NCBI GenBank assembly: GCA_000974665.1
Contig: BBSY01000002.1
Span: forward strand, 62,001-126,000
Direction: 5' to 3'
From: an alpha proteobacterium U9-1i
Lineage (GTDB): Bacteria; Pseudomonadota; Alphaproteobacteria; Caulobacterales; Aquidulcibacteraceae
DNA: 64,000 bases
This document shows, piece by piece, positions 27,017 through 34,793 of the stretch. The position numbers and the translations under genes were made by a program. The notes below the pieces were generated by a model. The model was not told the DNA's origin. It made no database searches and saw nothing but the letters and a program-made list of their open reading frames with translations. Every line of letters starts with the position of its first letter. Positions within the stretch are counted from its first letter, which is position 1.

Positions 27017-29143
27017 TCAGAACGCGGTGGTGAATCCAAGTCGGAACAAGCGCGGTGAACCCGGCATCAGGTTCGTGGAGCTATGCGCGTTCACGAAATA
27101 GGTCTCGTCGAGCAAGTTCTCCACGTTGAGCTGAAGGCGAACACTTTCGCTCAAGCTCCAATAAACAGCGCCGTCAACACGCGTATAGGCGTCCATGACA
27201 ACGTTGTTCGCCGGGGTTGCAATATTCTCAACCGCCGCGAAGCGCTCATCAACGTAAATAACGCCGAGGCCCGCGCCCAACTCAGGGGTGAAGTCATAGC
27301 GATTCCACAGCGAGAACGTTTGCTCAGGTGTTTGAGCCAAATGCGCGCCTGCCCGCACAGCGGCGGTCTGGTTGGAAAGAATTTCGCTATCCTGATAGGC
27401 ATAGCCACCGACCACCTGCCAAGCGTCCGTGATCGCGCCGCTGAAACCCAGCTCGACGCCGCGAACTTCTTGACCATCGACCAAGATGAGTTGCGTTGCG
27501 TTCAGCGGATCGGTGATCGCGACGTTGGTGCGTTGCAATTGGTAGACGGCCGCCGTCAGCGACAGCGCCGGGGCTACATCCCACTTAGCGCCAAGCTCAA
27601 TGTTTTCCCATTCTTCGGGATCAAGAGCAGCATTAGTGGCGCTGAGCGAGGCGAGTTGCTCGCCGGCGCGCGGCACGAACGTTTGCGAATAGCTGCCGTA
27701 GATCGAAGCGCTCTCGATTGGCTTGAAGATCAGGCCAAAGCGCGGCGAGAACAGGTGATCCTCGGCGCTGAAATTCGCGCCGTTGCGGTTGTTGCGCAAG
27801 TCCGCTTCAAATCTGTCGAAGCGAACGCCGACAATCGCCTGCCAATGCGGCGAGAGCTCGATTTGATCCTGGATGTAGGCCGCGTATTGGGTGGCTTCGC
27901 TGTGATTGTCGGCGTCGCTCGCGGCTTGGGAAAACGCGATCGGGCCGGTGTAGCGCGGGCTCGCCACAGGGACGATGATTGATGTCGCGGTCGGGGAAAT
28001 TGCGGTTAAAAAGCCCGTCGATCGAAAGTTGTCGGTGATCTGACGTCCGATTTCGGCGCCGGCGAGAATGCGATGCTCAATACCGCCGGTGCTGAGTGTG
28101 AATGTTAGGTCGGTTTGGTTGAAGAGAGAATCACGACCGGTGGCTTGATTGTACGCTTCAAACGCCACGTTGAGGCCGCCGCCAGACGTCGCCCCGGCGA
28201 AGACGTTTTGGTAGAATTTGTCGTAGACGCCCCAACGTGCGTGATTGGTCAGACGCGCGCCATTTCCGAACTCGTGCTCGAAACGCACATTGAGCGCGTT
28301 CACCGTGGCGGTCGTCGGGCTGCGCGCGGGATCACCGAAGAAGGTCGTGGGATCCACATCAAGCGGACGACCGGCGAAGCTTGAAACGCCGCGATCGGCG
28401 ACAAACTCGTAGTCGTAATGTTCGTACCCGAGGCGCAACACTGTCGAGGGGCTGATATCGAGCGCGAATGTCGGATTGATACCCGCCCGCTCGTAGGTGA
28501 CGTCGTCGCGATAGCTCTCGGAATCTTCGTAGACGCCAGTGACACGGAACGAGGCCACTTCGTCGATCGGCCGTCCGAAGTCGATGGTTGCGCGTCCGCC
28601 GCCTTCACCAGAGAGCTGGGCGGTAAATCCTGTCACCGCTTCGCCATTGGCCTGACGCGTCACTCGATTGATAATGCCGCCGCCGCCGCCGCGGCCAAAG
28701 ATCATGCCGTTCGAACCGCGGAGAACATCGACCTGTTCGACGTTGTAGAGGTCGCGGAAATATTGGACATCGTCCCGCACGCCGTCCACGAACATGTCCG
28801 CCGTTGACGCATTGCCGCGAAAGATTGGCGTGTCCCGATTGCCTTCGCCCTGCGCAAACGCGACGCCGGGTACATAGCGCACCGTATCAGCGAGATTTTG
28901 CGCGGCGCGATCACGAAGCTCCGCGGCCGTCACGATCGTCACCGACTGCGGGATGTCCAGGAGCGGCGTGTCGGTCTTGGTGGCGCTCGATGTCGCGGCT
29001 TCGCGATAGGTGCGTCGGCCCGTGACCGTGATGGTGTCGTCCGTTTGCGCGACAGCAACGCCCCCAAACACCGAGTAGATCGCCGCAAAGGCGCAGGCGG
29101 CGCTCAGCGCGCGGCGGTTGTTGCGTTCGATTGTCATTTGCAT
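27017..29143 (-). CDS. TonB-dependent siderophore receptor
   Basis: A 708-residue outer-membrane receptor of the ferric-siderophore type. The signal peptide ends VAVAQ and the TonB box is in DTITVTGRRTY. The plug region carries LDIPQSVTIVT, QVDVLRGSNGMIFGRGGGGG and a VDGVRDD segment typical of catecholate receptors (Fiu/FcuA-like). The barrel ends LFRLGFTTAF. The start is ATG at 29143 or two codons later. A possible iron-regulator site lies 32-46 bases upstream. The ligand is not known. Confidence 0.93.
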   Translation of the reverse strand: MQMTIERNNRRALSAACAFAAIYSVFGGVAVAQTDDTITVTGRRTYREAATSSATKTDTPLLDIPQSVTIVTAAELRDRAAQNLADTVRYVPGVAFAQGEGNRDTPIFRGNASTADMFVDGVRDDVQYFRDLYNVEQVDVLRGSNGMIFGRGGGGGIINRVTRQANGEAVTGFTAQLSGEGGGRATIDFGRPIDEVASFRVTGVYEDSESYRDDVTYERAGINPTFALDISPSTVLRLGYEHYDYEFVADRGVSSFAGRPLDVDPTTFFGDPARSPTTATVNALNVRFEHEFGNGARLTNHARWGVYDKFYQNVFAGATSGGGLNVAFEAYNQATGRDSLFNQTDLTFTLSTGGIEHRILAGAEIGRQITDNFRSTGFLTAISPTATSIIVPVASPRYTGPIAFSQAASDADNHSEATQYAAYIQDQIELSPHWQAIVGVRFDRFEADLRNNRNGANFSAEDHLFSPRFGLIFKPIESASIYGSYSQTFVPRAGEQLASLSATNAALDPEEWENIELGAKWDVAPALSLTAAVYQLQRTNVAITDPLNATQLILVDGQEVRGVELGFSGAITDAWQVVGGYAYQDSEILSNQTAAVRAGAHLAQTPEQTFSLWNRYDFTPELGAGLGVIYVDERFAAVENIATPANNVVMDAYTRVDGAVYWSLSESVRLQLNVENLLDETYFVNAHSSTNLMPGSPRLFRLGFTTAF

Positions 29144-29508
29144 CCCCGAGAGTTGGGGAAGCGCCTACATCAACTGCGACGCATTCGCAACAGACTTGCG
29201 GCAAGGCCGGGAAGCGTTCGAGGGGCGACGCGCGCGGATGGATGGTGGTGGGCGTAGTCGCGAGCGTACCAGTATCGAGCGATATCACTATGCGAAACGG
29301 GGGTTTTTGAGAGCGTCCGTCTCGCAAATAACTGGCGTTTCATGAAACGGCGCGAAATAGCCCCCTACTTTCAGCGACATGTACATGAAGCCGCAAAAAC
29401 GCCAGGGCGTGTTTTCAGGCATTTAACAGGCGCGTTTCAGGGCCATATGACGCGCACCGGCGGGTTCGCCTACACTGTTGCCTGCTTCTTCCCCTGCGCG
29501 GGTGAATT
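29144..29508. other. Divergent intergenic region with 14-bp palindrome
   Basis: This 365-base gap separates the siderophore receptor (minus) from the accessory block (plus). Besides the candidate iron box it holds a perfect palindrome, CGTTTCATGAAACG, at 29336-29349. The palindrome is about 190 bases from the receptor and 160 bases from the 194-residue gene, and could be an operator. No coding frame or RNA gene is evident. Confidence 0.5.
29175..29189. promoter_or_regulatory. Candidate Fur-type operator
   Basis: TGCGACGCATTCGCA reads on the minus strand as TGCGAATGCGTCGCA, an interrupted inverted repeat (TGCGA, 5 bases, TCGCA). It lies 32 bases before the siderophore receptor start, where an iron repressor would act. 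The match to alphaproteobacterial iron boxes is by eye and imperfect. Confidence 0.35.
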
Positions 29509-30093
29509 ATGACGAGCCGTCACACCGACACCGTTCTCTCCAGGCTTTTGGAGGACTTCAATCTCCGGACCAACTCCTGGGCGATCGAGCGGCTGCACGA
29601 GTCTCTGGACATCGCGTTCGAGATTGTCGCCTTGCCTACGGAACGCAGGCTTGGGAAACGCGAAGCGACGACGCTCCTCGCCGCAACGGAGAAAGTCCTC
29701 GAAATCGCCAAGGCGCACACCCTCGCCTCTCACGAGCAACTCGCTGCCGTCCGAAAGCTAAAGCGCTGCGCTGAAATAGCCCGACTCATGCCGAAACAGA
29801 GCGGGCCCGTTCCGACGAGGCCATGGCTCTGGCCGGCGTGTCTCCTCTTTCTTGAGGACTGGAGAGCCTTTGATCAACCAGACGCAGTCTGGCGGCGCGA
29901 CGATCAAAGCAGCTCGGCCCTTCGCTTCCTTACCGCCTGCTGTCGGCTCATCGACACGGCAATTACTGAACTCGCCATCCTCAATGCGCAGAGAGCTTAC
30001 GGACCGGACCTCAGCGACGAGGAGCGTGAGGCCCATTACGAGGAATGGTCGCAGAGCGCGTTAGCGCAAAAACTGCGCGAACCCGACATGTGA
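29509..30093 (+). CDS. Hypothetical protein beside DNA methylase
   Basis: 194 residues, soluble and largely helical, with no signal peptide or membrane segment. I do not recognise the family. Tryptophans cluster in RPWLWPACLLFLEDWRAFD, and an acidic C-terminal tail contains DEEREAHYEEW. It lies 66 bases upstream of the ParB-methyltransferase, same strand, and probably belongs to that accessory block. The ATG follows a weak SD. Confidence 0.6.
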   Translation: MTSRHTDTVLSRLLEDFNLRTNSWAIERLHESLDIAFEIVALPTERRLGKREATTLLAATEKVLEIAKAHTLASHEQLAAVRKLKRCAEIARLMPKQSGPVPTRPWLWPACLLFLEDWRAFDQPDAVWRRDDQSSSALRFLTACCRLIDTAITELAILNAQRAYGPDLSDEEREAHYEEWSQSALAQKLREPDM

Positions 30094-30159
30094 CACCAAG
30101 GGTGTTCTGTTGAACTTGGAGGGCCTTGCGCCAATCCCGGCGCGCAGAGGCAACTCCCG

Positions 30160-31464
30160 ATGACAGAACCTAGAATTGAGATGCTCCCGCTCGGAGACAT
30201 CAAGCCCTACTCCAACAACCCCCGCTCCCGCCCCAAAAAGCAATGTGAGGCGCTCGCTGCCTCCATCAAGCAAAACGGCTTCAATACGCCAATCGTCATC
30301 GACGAAGCCGACACCATCATCAACGGACATGGCCGTTACGAAGCGGCCGTACAATTGAAACTGGATAGCGTTCCGGTGGTGCGCGTGACGCATTTGAGCG
30401 AGGGCGAGAAGGCCGCATACAGAATCGCCGATAACAAGATCGCCTCGATGTCGGCATGGAACAGCATGCTTCTCCCGGCCGAAATCAGCTTGGTCGCTGA
30501 AGCCGGCATCAATGTCGAAACGACGGGCTTCTCGGCCGCGGAGGTGGATTTCATCCTCGACCAAAGCGCTGAATCAAGCGGCCCGGACGTCGAGCCAGAG
30601 GACGCGCTTCCGCAGATCCAGCCGCGGGCGGTGACCCGCGTCGGCCAAACTTGGGCTCTCGGAAAGCACAGGATCATGTGCGCAGACGCCCGCGATCCAA
30701 TGGCTGTTTGCTCGCTCATGGGCGAGGAAACAGCGCGCATGGCGTTTGCCGATGTGCCCTACAACGTAAAGATTGACGGCTTTGCCGTGGGCGCAGGCGC
30801 GACAAAGCATGCAGAGTTCGCGATGGCGTCAGGCGAAATGTCGAAGGACCAGTTTACAACCTTCTTGAGCACGTCGCTCGAGAACCTCGGCAATTTCTGC
30901 TGCGATGGCGCCGTGCTATTTGTTTGCATTGATTGGCGCCACATCGATGAGCTCTCCGCGGCGGGAAAGGCCGCAAACCTCAAGCTGCTGAACTTAATTG
31001 TTTGGGCGAAAACAAACGGTGGGATGGGCACGTTCTACCGCTCGCGGCATGAGCTGATCTTTGCCTTCAAGAAAGGAAACGCCCCGCACGTGAACACGTT
31101 TGGGCTCGGTGAAGGCGGACGGTACCGAACCAACGTCTGGGATTATCGTGGTGCGAATGCGTTTGGACCGACCCGTGATGAAGACCTCGCCTCCCACCCG
31201 ACAGTGAAACCTGCCCGCATGGTGGCTGACGCGATCAAGGACGTGTCACGCCGCGGCGAGATTGTGCTTGATCTGTTCGGCGGGTCCGGAACGACGTTGA
31301 TCGCAGCGGAAATGACTGGACGTCGCGCGCGCCTGATGGAGATCGCGCCGGTCTACGTCGATTTGACGGTCCGGCGTTGGCAGAAGGCGACAGGGTTGAG
31401 CGCCGTGGACGCCGCAAACGGGCAGGCCTTTGACGCATTCGATGTCGCGGAGGAGACGGCATGA
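30160..31464 (+). CDS. ParB-domain DNA methyltransferase
   Basis: 434 residues. Residues 1-110 form a ParB/sulfiredoxin-like domain (LPLGDIKPYSNNPR, then INGHGRYEAAVQL with the family GHGR motif). Residues 165-420 are a DNA methyltransferase of the permuted beta class: the catalytic motif is DVPYNV (a DPPY variant) near 202, and the AdoMet site is LDLFGGSGTTLIAAE near 368. These fusions occur in prophages and genomic islands and methylate adenine-N6 or cytosine-N4. No restriction enzyme lies beside it, so it looks like an orphan or phage-derived methylase. It overlaps the DUF5681 gene by 4 bases. Confidence 0.9.
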   Translation: MTEPRIEMLPLGDIKPYSNNPRSRPKKQCEALAASIKQNGFNTPIVIDEADTIINGHGRYEAAVQLKLDSVPVVRVTHLSEGEKAAYRIADNKIASMSAWNSMLLPAEISLVAEAGINVETTGFSAAEVDFILDQSAESSGPDVEPEDALPQIQPRAVTRVGQTWALGKHRIMCADARDPMAVCSLMGEETARMAFADVPYNVKIDGFAVGAGATKHAEFAMASGEMSKDQFTTFLSTSLENLGNFCCDGAVLFVCIDWRHIDELSAAGKAANLKLLNLIVWAKTNGGMGTFYRSRHELIFAFKKGNAPHVNTFGLGEGGRYRTNVWDYRGANAFGPTRDEDLASHPTVKPARMVADAIKDVSRRGEIVLDLFGGSGTTLIAAEMTGRRARLMEIAPVYVDLTVRRWQKATGLSAVDAANGQAFDAFDVAEETA

Positions 31465-31961
31465 GCGACAGTGCGCCAAAGCCGAAACCGCCGCGCCGCG
31501 CGAACGGCACCTTTGAGAAGGGCGCAAGTGGGAATCCGAATGGCCGGCCCAAGGGTGCGCGGCCACCGGATATTCTGTCGCCTCAAAATGTGCGGGACAC
31601 GATTTACGACGCCGCGGACTTCGAGGTTCCAATTGTCCTTCAGGGTAAAAGGAAGAAACTCACGTTGTTCGAAGCCAACCTGCTCACGCTGGCTATGGCC
31701 GGCGCGGGTGGAGACAAAGCCAGCGCCGCCAAATTTGTTGATGCGATCGCGCGAGCAAGCGATCAAGAACTCCGCATGATGGACGCCACCAAGAAACGAA
31801 TTGATGGTTACTCGCCGGCATACCGGTTAGAAACTGACCCGGCCAAGCGGGAGGAACTGCGCAAGGCGTGGATGCGTCTCCTCCGGGAGGCCGAAGGAGA
31901 CCGGGAGCGGACGACCAGAGGCATTCAAAAGCGGCGGAAAAAGCCGGACCCTTGGGATTAG
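31461..31961 (+). CDS. DUF5681 protein
   Basis: 166 residues. The N-terminus has the DUF5681 signature RRANGTFEKGASGNPNGRPK, a basic Gly/Asn-rich motif common in small phage-island proteins next to ParB-methyltransferases. The rest is helical and charged, ending in a basic tail. Its role is unknown; terminase-associated DNA binding has been proposed for the family neighbourhood, but nothing here proves that. Overlap with the methylase (ATGA) indicates a shared transcript. The end overlaps the convergent XRE gene. Confidence 0.85.
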   Translation: MSDSAPKPKPPRRANGTFEKGASGNPNGRPKGARPPDILSPQNVRDTIYDAADFEVPIVLQGKRKKLTLFEANLLTLAMAGAGGDKASAAKFVDAIARASDQELRMMDATKKRIDGYSPAYRLETDPAKREELRKAWMRLLREAEGDRERTTRGIQKRRKKPDPWD

Positions 31962-32164
31962 TCCAGCAAACTTCCCGGACCGACTTTGAAGGTTTTGGCC
32001 AAACGCTCAACGATGAGAATCGTCGGGTTGCGAATCTTGCGCTCAAGTCCAGAAACATAGGTCCGGTGAAGCCGACTGGTCGGCCAATCCTCCTGAGCCC
32101 AGGCATTTGCGAGGCGCAGTCTCACCAAACTTTGCGCAAGCCGGCCGATTCTCAGGCCCGCCAA
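31958..32164 (-). CDS. Small XRE-type HTH protein, altered helix
   Basis: 68 residues from a TTG start. LHRTYVSGLERKIRNPTI and the following helix are a clear XRE/Cro helix-turn-helix. The segment before it reads AQEDWPTSR instead of the family-like QEELADQSG. Read in another frame, the same bases give LADQS exactly, so two small compensating deletions (about 32074-32094) seem to have shifted one stretch out of frame and back. The gene is therefore intact in length but may not bind DNA normally. It could be a decayed regulator of the toxin locus. Confidence 0.6.
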   Translation of the reverse strand: MAGLRIGRLAQSLVRLRLANAWAQEDWPTSRLHRTYVSGLERKIRNPTILIVERLAKTFKVGPGSLLD

Positions 32165-32215
32165 GCCGATCGCTTCAGCCGTGGCTGCTGGCCACGTCGG
32201 TCGCCGCTGCTTCGG

Positions 32216-32491
32216 TCAATCACCAAATGCTGTGAGGTAGTACTCAATCGGATGCGCGGTCCCGGTTACACGAACCGAGCCGTCAGCTCGCATAACTACG
32301 AACGGCGCATTCCCAACGACGCTATCTTCAAAGTTCTGAGTCTCGGTATGACGCTTCGAATCGAAGAAGAAAACCCAGCCAAACCCTCGCTCCATCGTTT
32401 CGTCATCTAAGAGCACGAGTTCAATGCCGGCCTCTTGCGACTTTAGTTCGACGAACTCTGACGCGACCTTCCTGGCTTGTGCTTCGTTCAC
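32216..32491 (-). CDS. Imm35 (YrhB-like) immunity protein
   Basis: 91 residues. It matches the YrhB/Imm35 pattern: LVLLDDETMERGFGWVFFFD, GNAPFVVMRADGSV and TGTAHPIEYYL at the end. Imm35 proteins are cognate immunity factors of polymorphic toxins. It lies directly downstream of the displaced Rhs toxin tip on the same strand, the standard order for toxin then immunity. It is intact although the toxin gene is frameshifted, so it may now serve as an orphan antitoxin. Confidence 0.85.
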   Translation of the reverse strand: MNEAQARKVASEFVELKSQEAGIELVLLDDETMERGFGWVFFFDSKRHTETQNFEDSVVGNAPFVVMRADGSVRVTGTAHPIEYYLTAFGD

Positions 32492-32572
32492 GACTATTGC
32501 CCCGTTCGCAACAGGTAGATGCGATTGTAGCCACTAAGACGTGGCCGTCCGCGCCACGTCGTGTCCCCAAAA

Positions 32573-33556
32573 CTATACCCCTAGCGCCGTTCCCCCTCGT
32601 AAAAGTTCAGCCTCGATCGCGGCCTGACCGCGCATTGGCACAAATCGCCCACCGTACATGCGTTCAAGCACTCTGGTGGACGTTGGGTCACCTGGAAGGG
32701 CGCTGGCCGGTCGCCCCGCCAACATTGCATCGGTGGCGATTGCGCAATTGACGCAATTGAAGCCACTGCCACTGGGATTTACGTTTCGGATCGAACCTGC
32801 ACGCGAAACACGTAGCCCGGACGCGATGGCGCCGACTTCCGCCAGCGTCCCGGCCGCCAACAACGCCGTTGTTGCTATGTCTTCACTCGACCCGCGTCCC
32901 AATAGCGTGCGTTGCGCCGCGAAACCCGGTTCGGCAAAGAAATTCGCAATCGCGCGGGAGCCGCTCGTTATACCACGCGCAAATTCTGTCCAGAACCCCG
33001 ATGAGCAGCGCTGCTGACCTTCCTGATCGTTGGCGGAACATTGTCCGATCGGCTGATCGCCCGAAGTCTGCGTCCCCAGGGATCAAACGCGTTGATCGGA
33101 TCATTGAAGGCATACTGGTAGATGTTGAGGCCATCCCCATAACCTATCGGATCTGTTTGCAGGAAACGCCAAAGCGCCGGATCGTAAACGCGCGCCTTGT
33201 AGTGATAGAGGCTCACCTCCGGCAGCGCGATCTGCCCTGTGTAGCGAAAGCGGCTGCCGGTCCATGCATCGGGCTCGCCGTATGGTCCATAGGCATAGCG
33301 CGTCGTGGTAGCGCCGCTGGCCGCAATCACAGAACCCAAATTGTCCGTGACCAAATGGCGGCGATCGGACGTGCCACTGCACTCATACCAAAACGATCGG
33401 TTCATCAATCGCCGGACCATGAGCGTAGCGACGCAACAATGTTCCGCTTGAGCTGAACTCAGCCACGAGCCGATCGCCGTCGCAGAGATAGTCAGTCGTT
33501 GCGCCCGAGGCCGTGGATTGGCGAAGCCGACCAAGCGGATCGTAGCCAATGCTCAT
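32573..33556 (-). pseudogene. Displaced Rhs tip with Cys-motif toxin, frameshifted
   Basis: This is a 5'-truncated Rhs core end plus C-terminal toxin, broken by two frameshifts. The core matches the complete rhs gene at 34.8-39.1 kb. An extra T in a T run (about 33392) shifts the frame before the EPIVWYEGSG-equivalent, and a lost C after the final DPxG motif (about 33080) shifts it into the toxin frame. The repaired tip continues through [19 protein letters not shown] to a domain with NPSGSGFNCVNCAIATDAML and GRPASALPG, ending GGTALGV at 32573. The NCxxC-A-D motif resembles papain-like glutamine-deamidase toxins; that assignment is inference. Imm35 follows. Confidence 0.75.
33090..33556. repeat. 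Rhs core duplication, copy 1
   Basis: This stretch is a direct, diverged copy of about 35370-35845 in the complete rhs gene. It encodes the same segment from the MSxxYDPxGRLRQ motif to the DPINAxDP boundary. The amino-acid match is about nine in ten by eye. It marks where a toxin tip was displaced by recombination in the conserved core. Confidence 0.85.
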
Positions 33557-33577
33557 CGCCGCAGCTCGACGAAGGCG

Positions 33578-34060
33578 TCAGCGCTCCTTCGGAGACGAAC
33601 GAGGCATGACAAACGGAGACAGGTCGACGTAGATGCCCTTAAGCTCATTGCTACCCACGAGCGCCTCAACGCCCGGATCGATCAGATATCTCTTATCGCT
33701 GGCGCCTTTGCTAAAAGAATAAAGAACGCCGTGCGAGGTCTCATCAACGGTCACCTCCGCTTCGCGCTTCACAATCTCCTTTGAGCTTGGCTCGATGAAG
33801 AGCCTCCAATACCGTTCGGTGTTGCGAAGCCGAACACTCCCCGACTTCAAGTCAGACGCTAGAGGTCGAAGGACCTCAAATTCATCAACGCCACCATCTT
33901 CCTGCATATCCACGACAATAGTCGCGTCTAGGTTCAACCCGCGCGGACAGGGGCGGCTCTGCGGAATATGCAATTTAAGGATACGAATTTTCTGATCCAG
34001 ATAGGGCAACAGAGGGCCCGTCGCTCCCGCCGGCGTCGTTCGGCATCGAATAGAGAACAT
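33578..34060 (-). CDS. Hypothetical protein in Rhs locus
   Basis: 160 residues, soluble, family not recognised. The central part (LNLDATIVVDMQEDGGVDEF, then YWRLFIEPSSKEIVKREAEV) reads like a compact beta-rich domain. Its place between the SUKH gene and the displaced Rhs tip is where extra immunity genes accumulate, so an immunity role is plausible but unproven. The N-terminus is uncertain: another frame upstream encodes a plausible leader (MRSHAFTEDPAGVAAHVLYS), so a frameshift near 34015-34030 may have shortened it. Confidence 0.5.
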   Translation of the reverse strand: MFSIRCRTTPAGATGPLLPYLDQKIRILKLHIPQSRPCPRGLNLDATIVVDMQEDGGVDEFEVLRPLASDLKSGSVRLRNTERYWRLFIEPSSKEIVKREAEVTVDETSHGVLYSFSKGASDKRYLIDPGVEALVGSNELKGIYVDLSPFVMPRSSPKER

Positions 34061-34169
34061 GCGCAGCGACTCCCGCAGGGTCTTCGGTGAATGCGTGTGA
34101 GCGCATGGCAGAGCAATAGGAATCTTTTAGACCCAGCAGGCAACAAGTGGGTCGCGCCGCTTCCAAGCT

Positions 34170-34793
34170 CTATGGACCCGCGAGCTGGCCAAAAGCCGTT
34201 CGAACTTCCATTTCGATTCTTCTATGCGAGTGTACGCGAACCCCTTCGGTCGAAAAACTTTCGCCAAAAATCCTCGAAACCGCTGCAAGGCAGGGCATTA
34301 TTCCAACGAACGACAAGTTGGGCATTTTTCCACGAGTCTTCGCGACACGAATTTCGCCCCGATGATTGACGAGTATCTTCCAGCGCGTCTCAACGACAAT
34401 GCTTCCGAGAGGTCGCCAACCAGCATTCCAAAGGGGGAGGTGCATCGCGCGAAACAACTGCAACTCGTCCAGTAGCGACACTGACTGCGCCGCCTCGACG
34501 TTCGCTCCGCGAATGACTTCGTCAACGACGGCGAAGATGAGAATGGAATTGTCGAACAACCGCGCACCGTTGTGGCGTGAGAACAGCGCACGCACGCTTT
34601 CCGGGCAGGCAAAGCCCAGCGCTGCCGACATCGTCTCAATTTGGGTCGCTGTAGCTGGCGCATAGAGTTCGTGAAGGAATGCACCGTGTTCAGTTTTGCA
34701 GATGAACATGGCCCCGTCGGCACGGCGGTAGTCACCTTCGCCACGCCACTGGCTCACAAGATTTTCCAACAACAGTTCAGAACCTTCGTCCAT
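34170..34793 (-). CDS. SUKH (SMI1/KNR4) immunity protein
   Basis: 207 residues. The SMI1/KNR4 signature is visible in ATATQIETMSAALGFACPES, VRALFSRHNGARLF and a following beta strand, SILIFAVVDEVIRG. SUKH proteins neutralise nuclease toxins of polymorphic toxin systems. The ATG overlaps the rhs stop as TAATG, so it is translated directly after the toxin, the expected coupling for a cognate immunity gene. Confidence 0.85.
   Translation of the reverse strand: MDEGSELLLENLVSQWRGEGDYRRADGAMFICKTEHGAFLHELYAPATATQIETMSAALGFACPESVRALFSRHNGARLFDNSILIFAVVDEVIRGANVEAAQSVSLLDELQLFRAMHLPLWNAGWRPLGSIVVETRWKILVNHRGEIRVAKTRGKMPNLSFVGIMPCLAAVSRIFGESFSTEGVRVHSHRRIEMEVRTAFGQLAGP

Noticed and set aside
32479-32751. 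Plus-strand frame opposite Imm35 and the toxin tip
   Set aside because: Antisense to recognisable toxin and immunity sequence.
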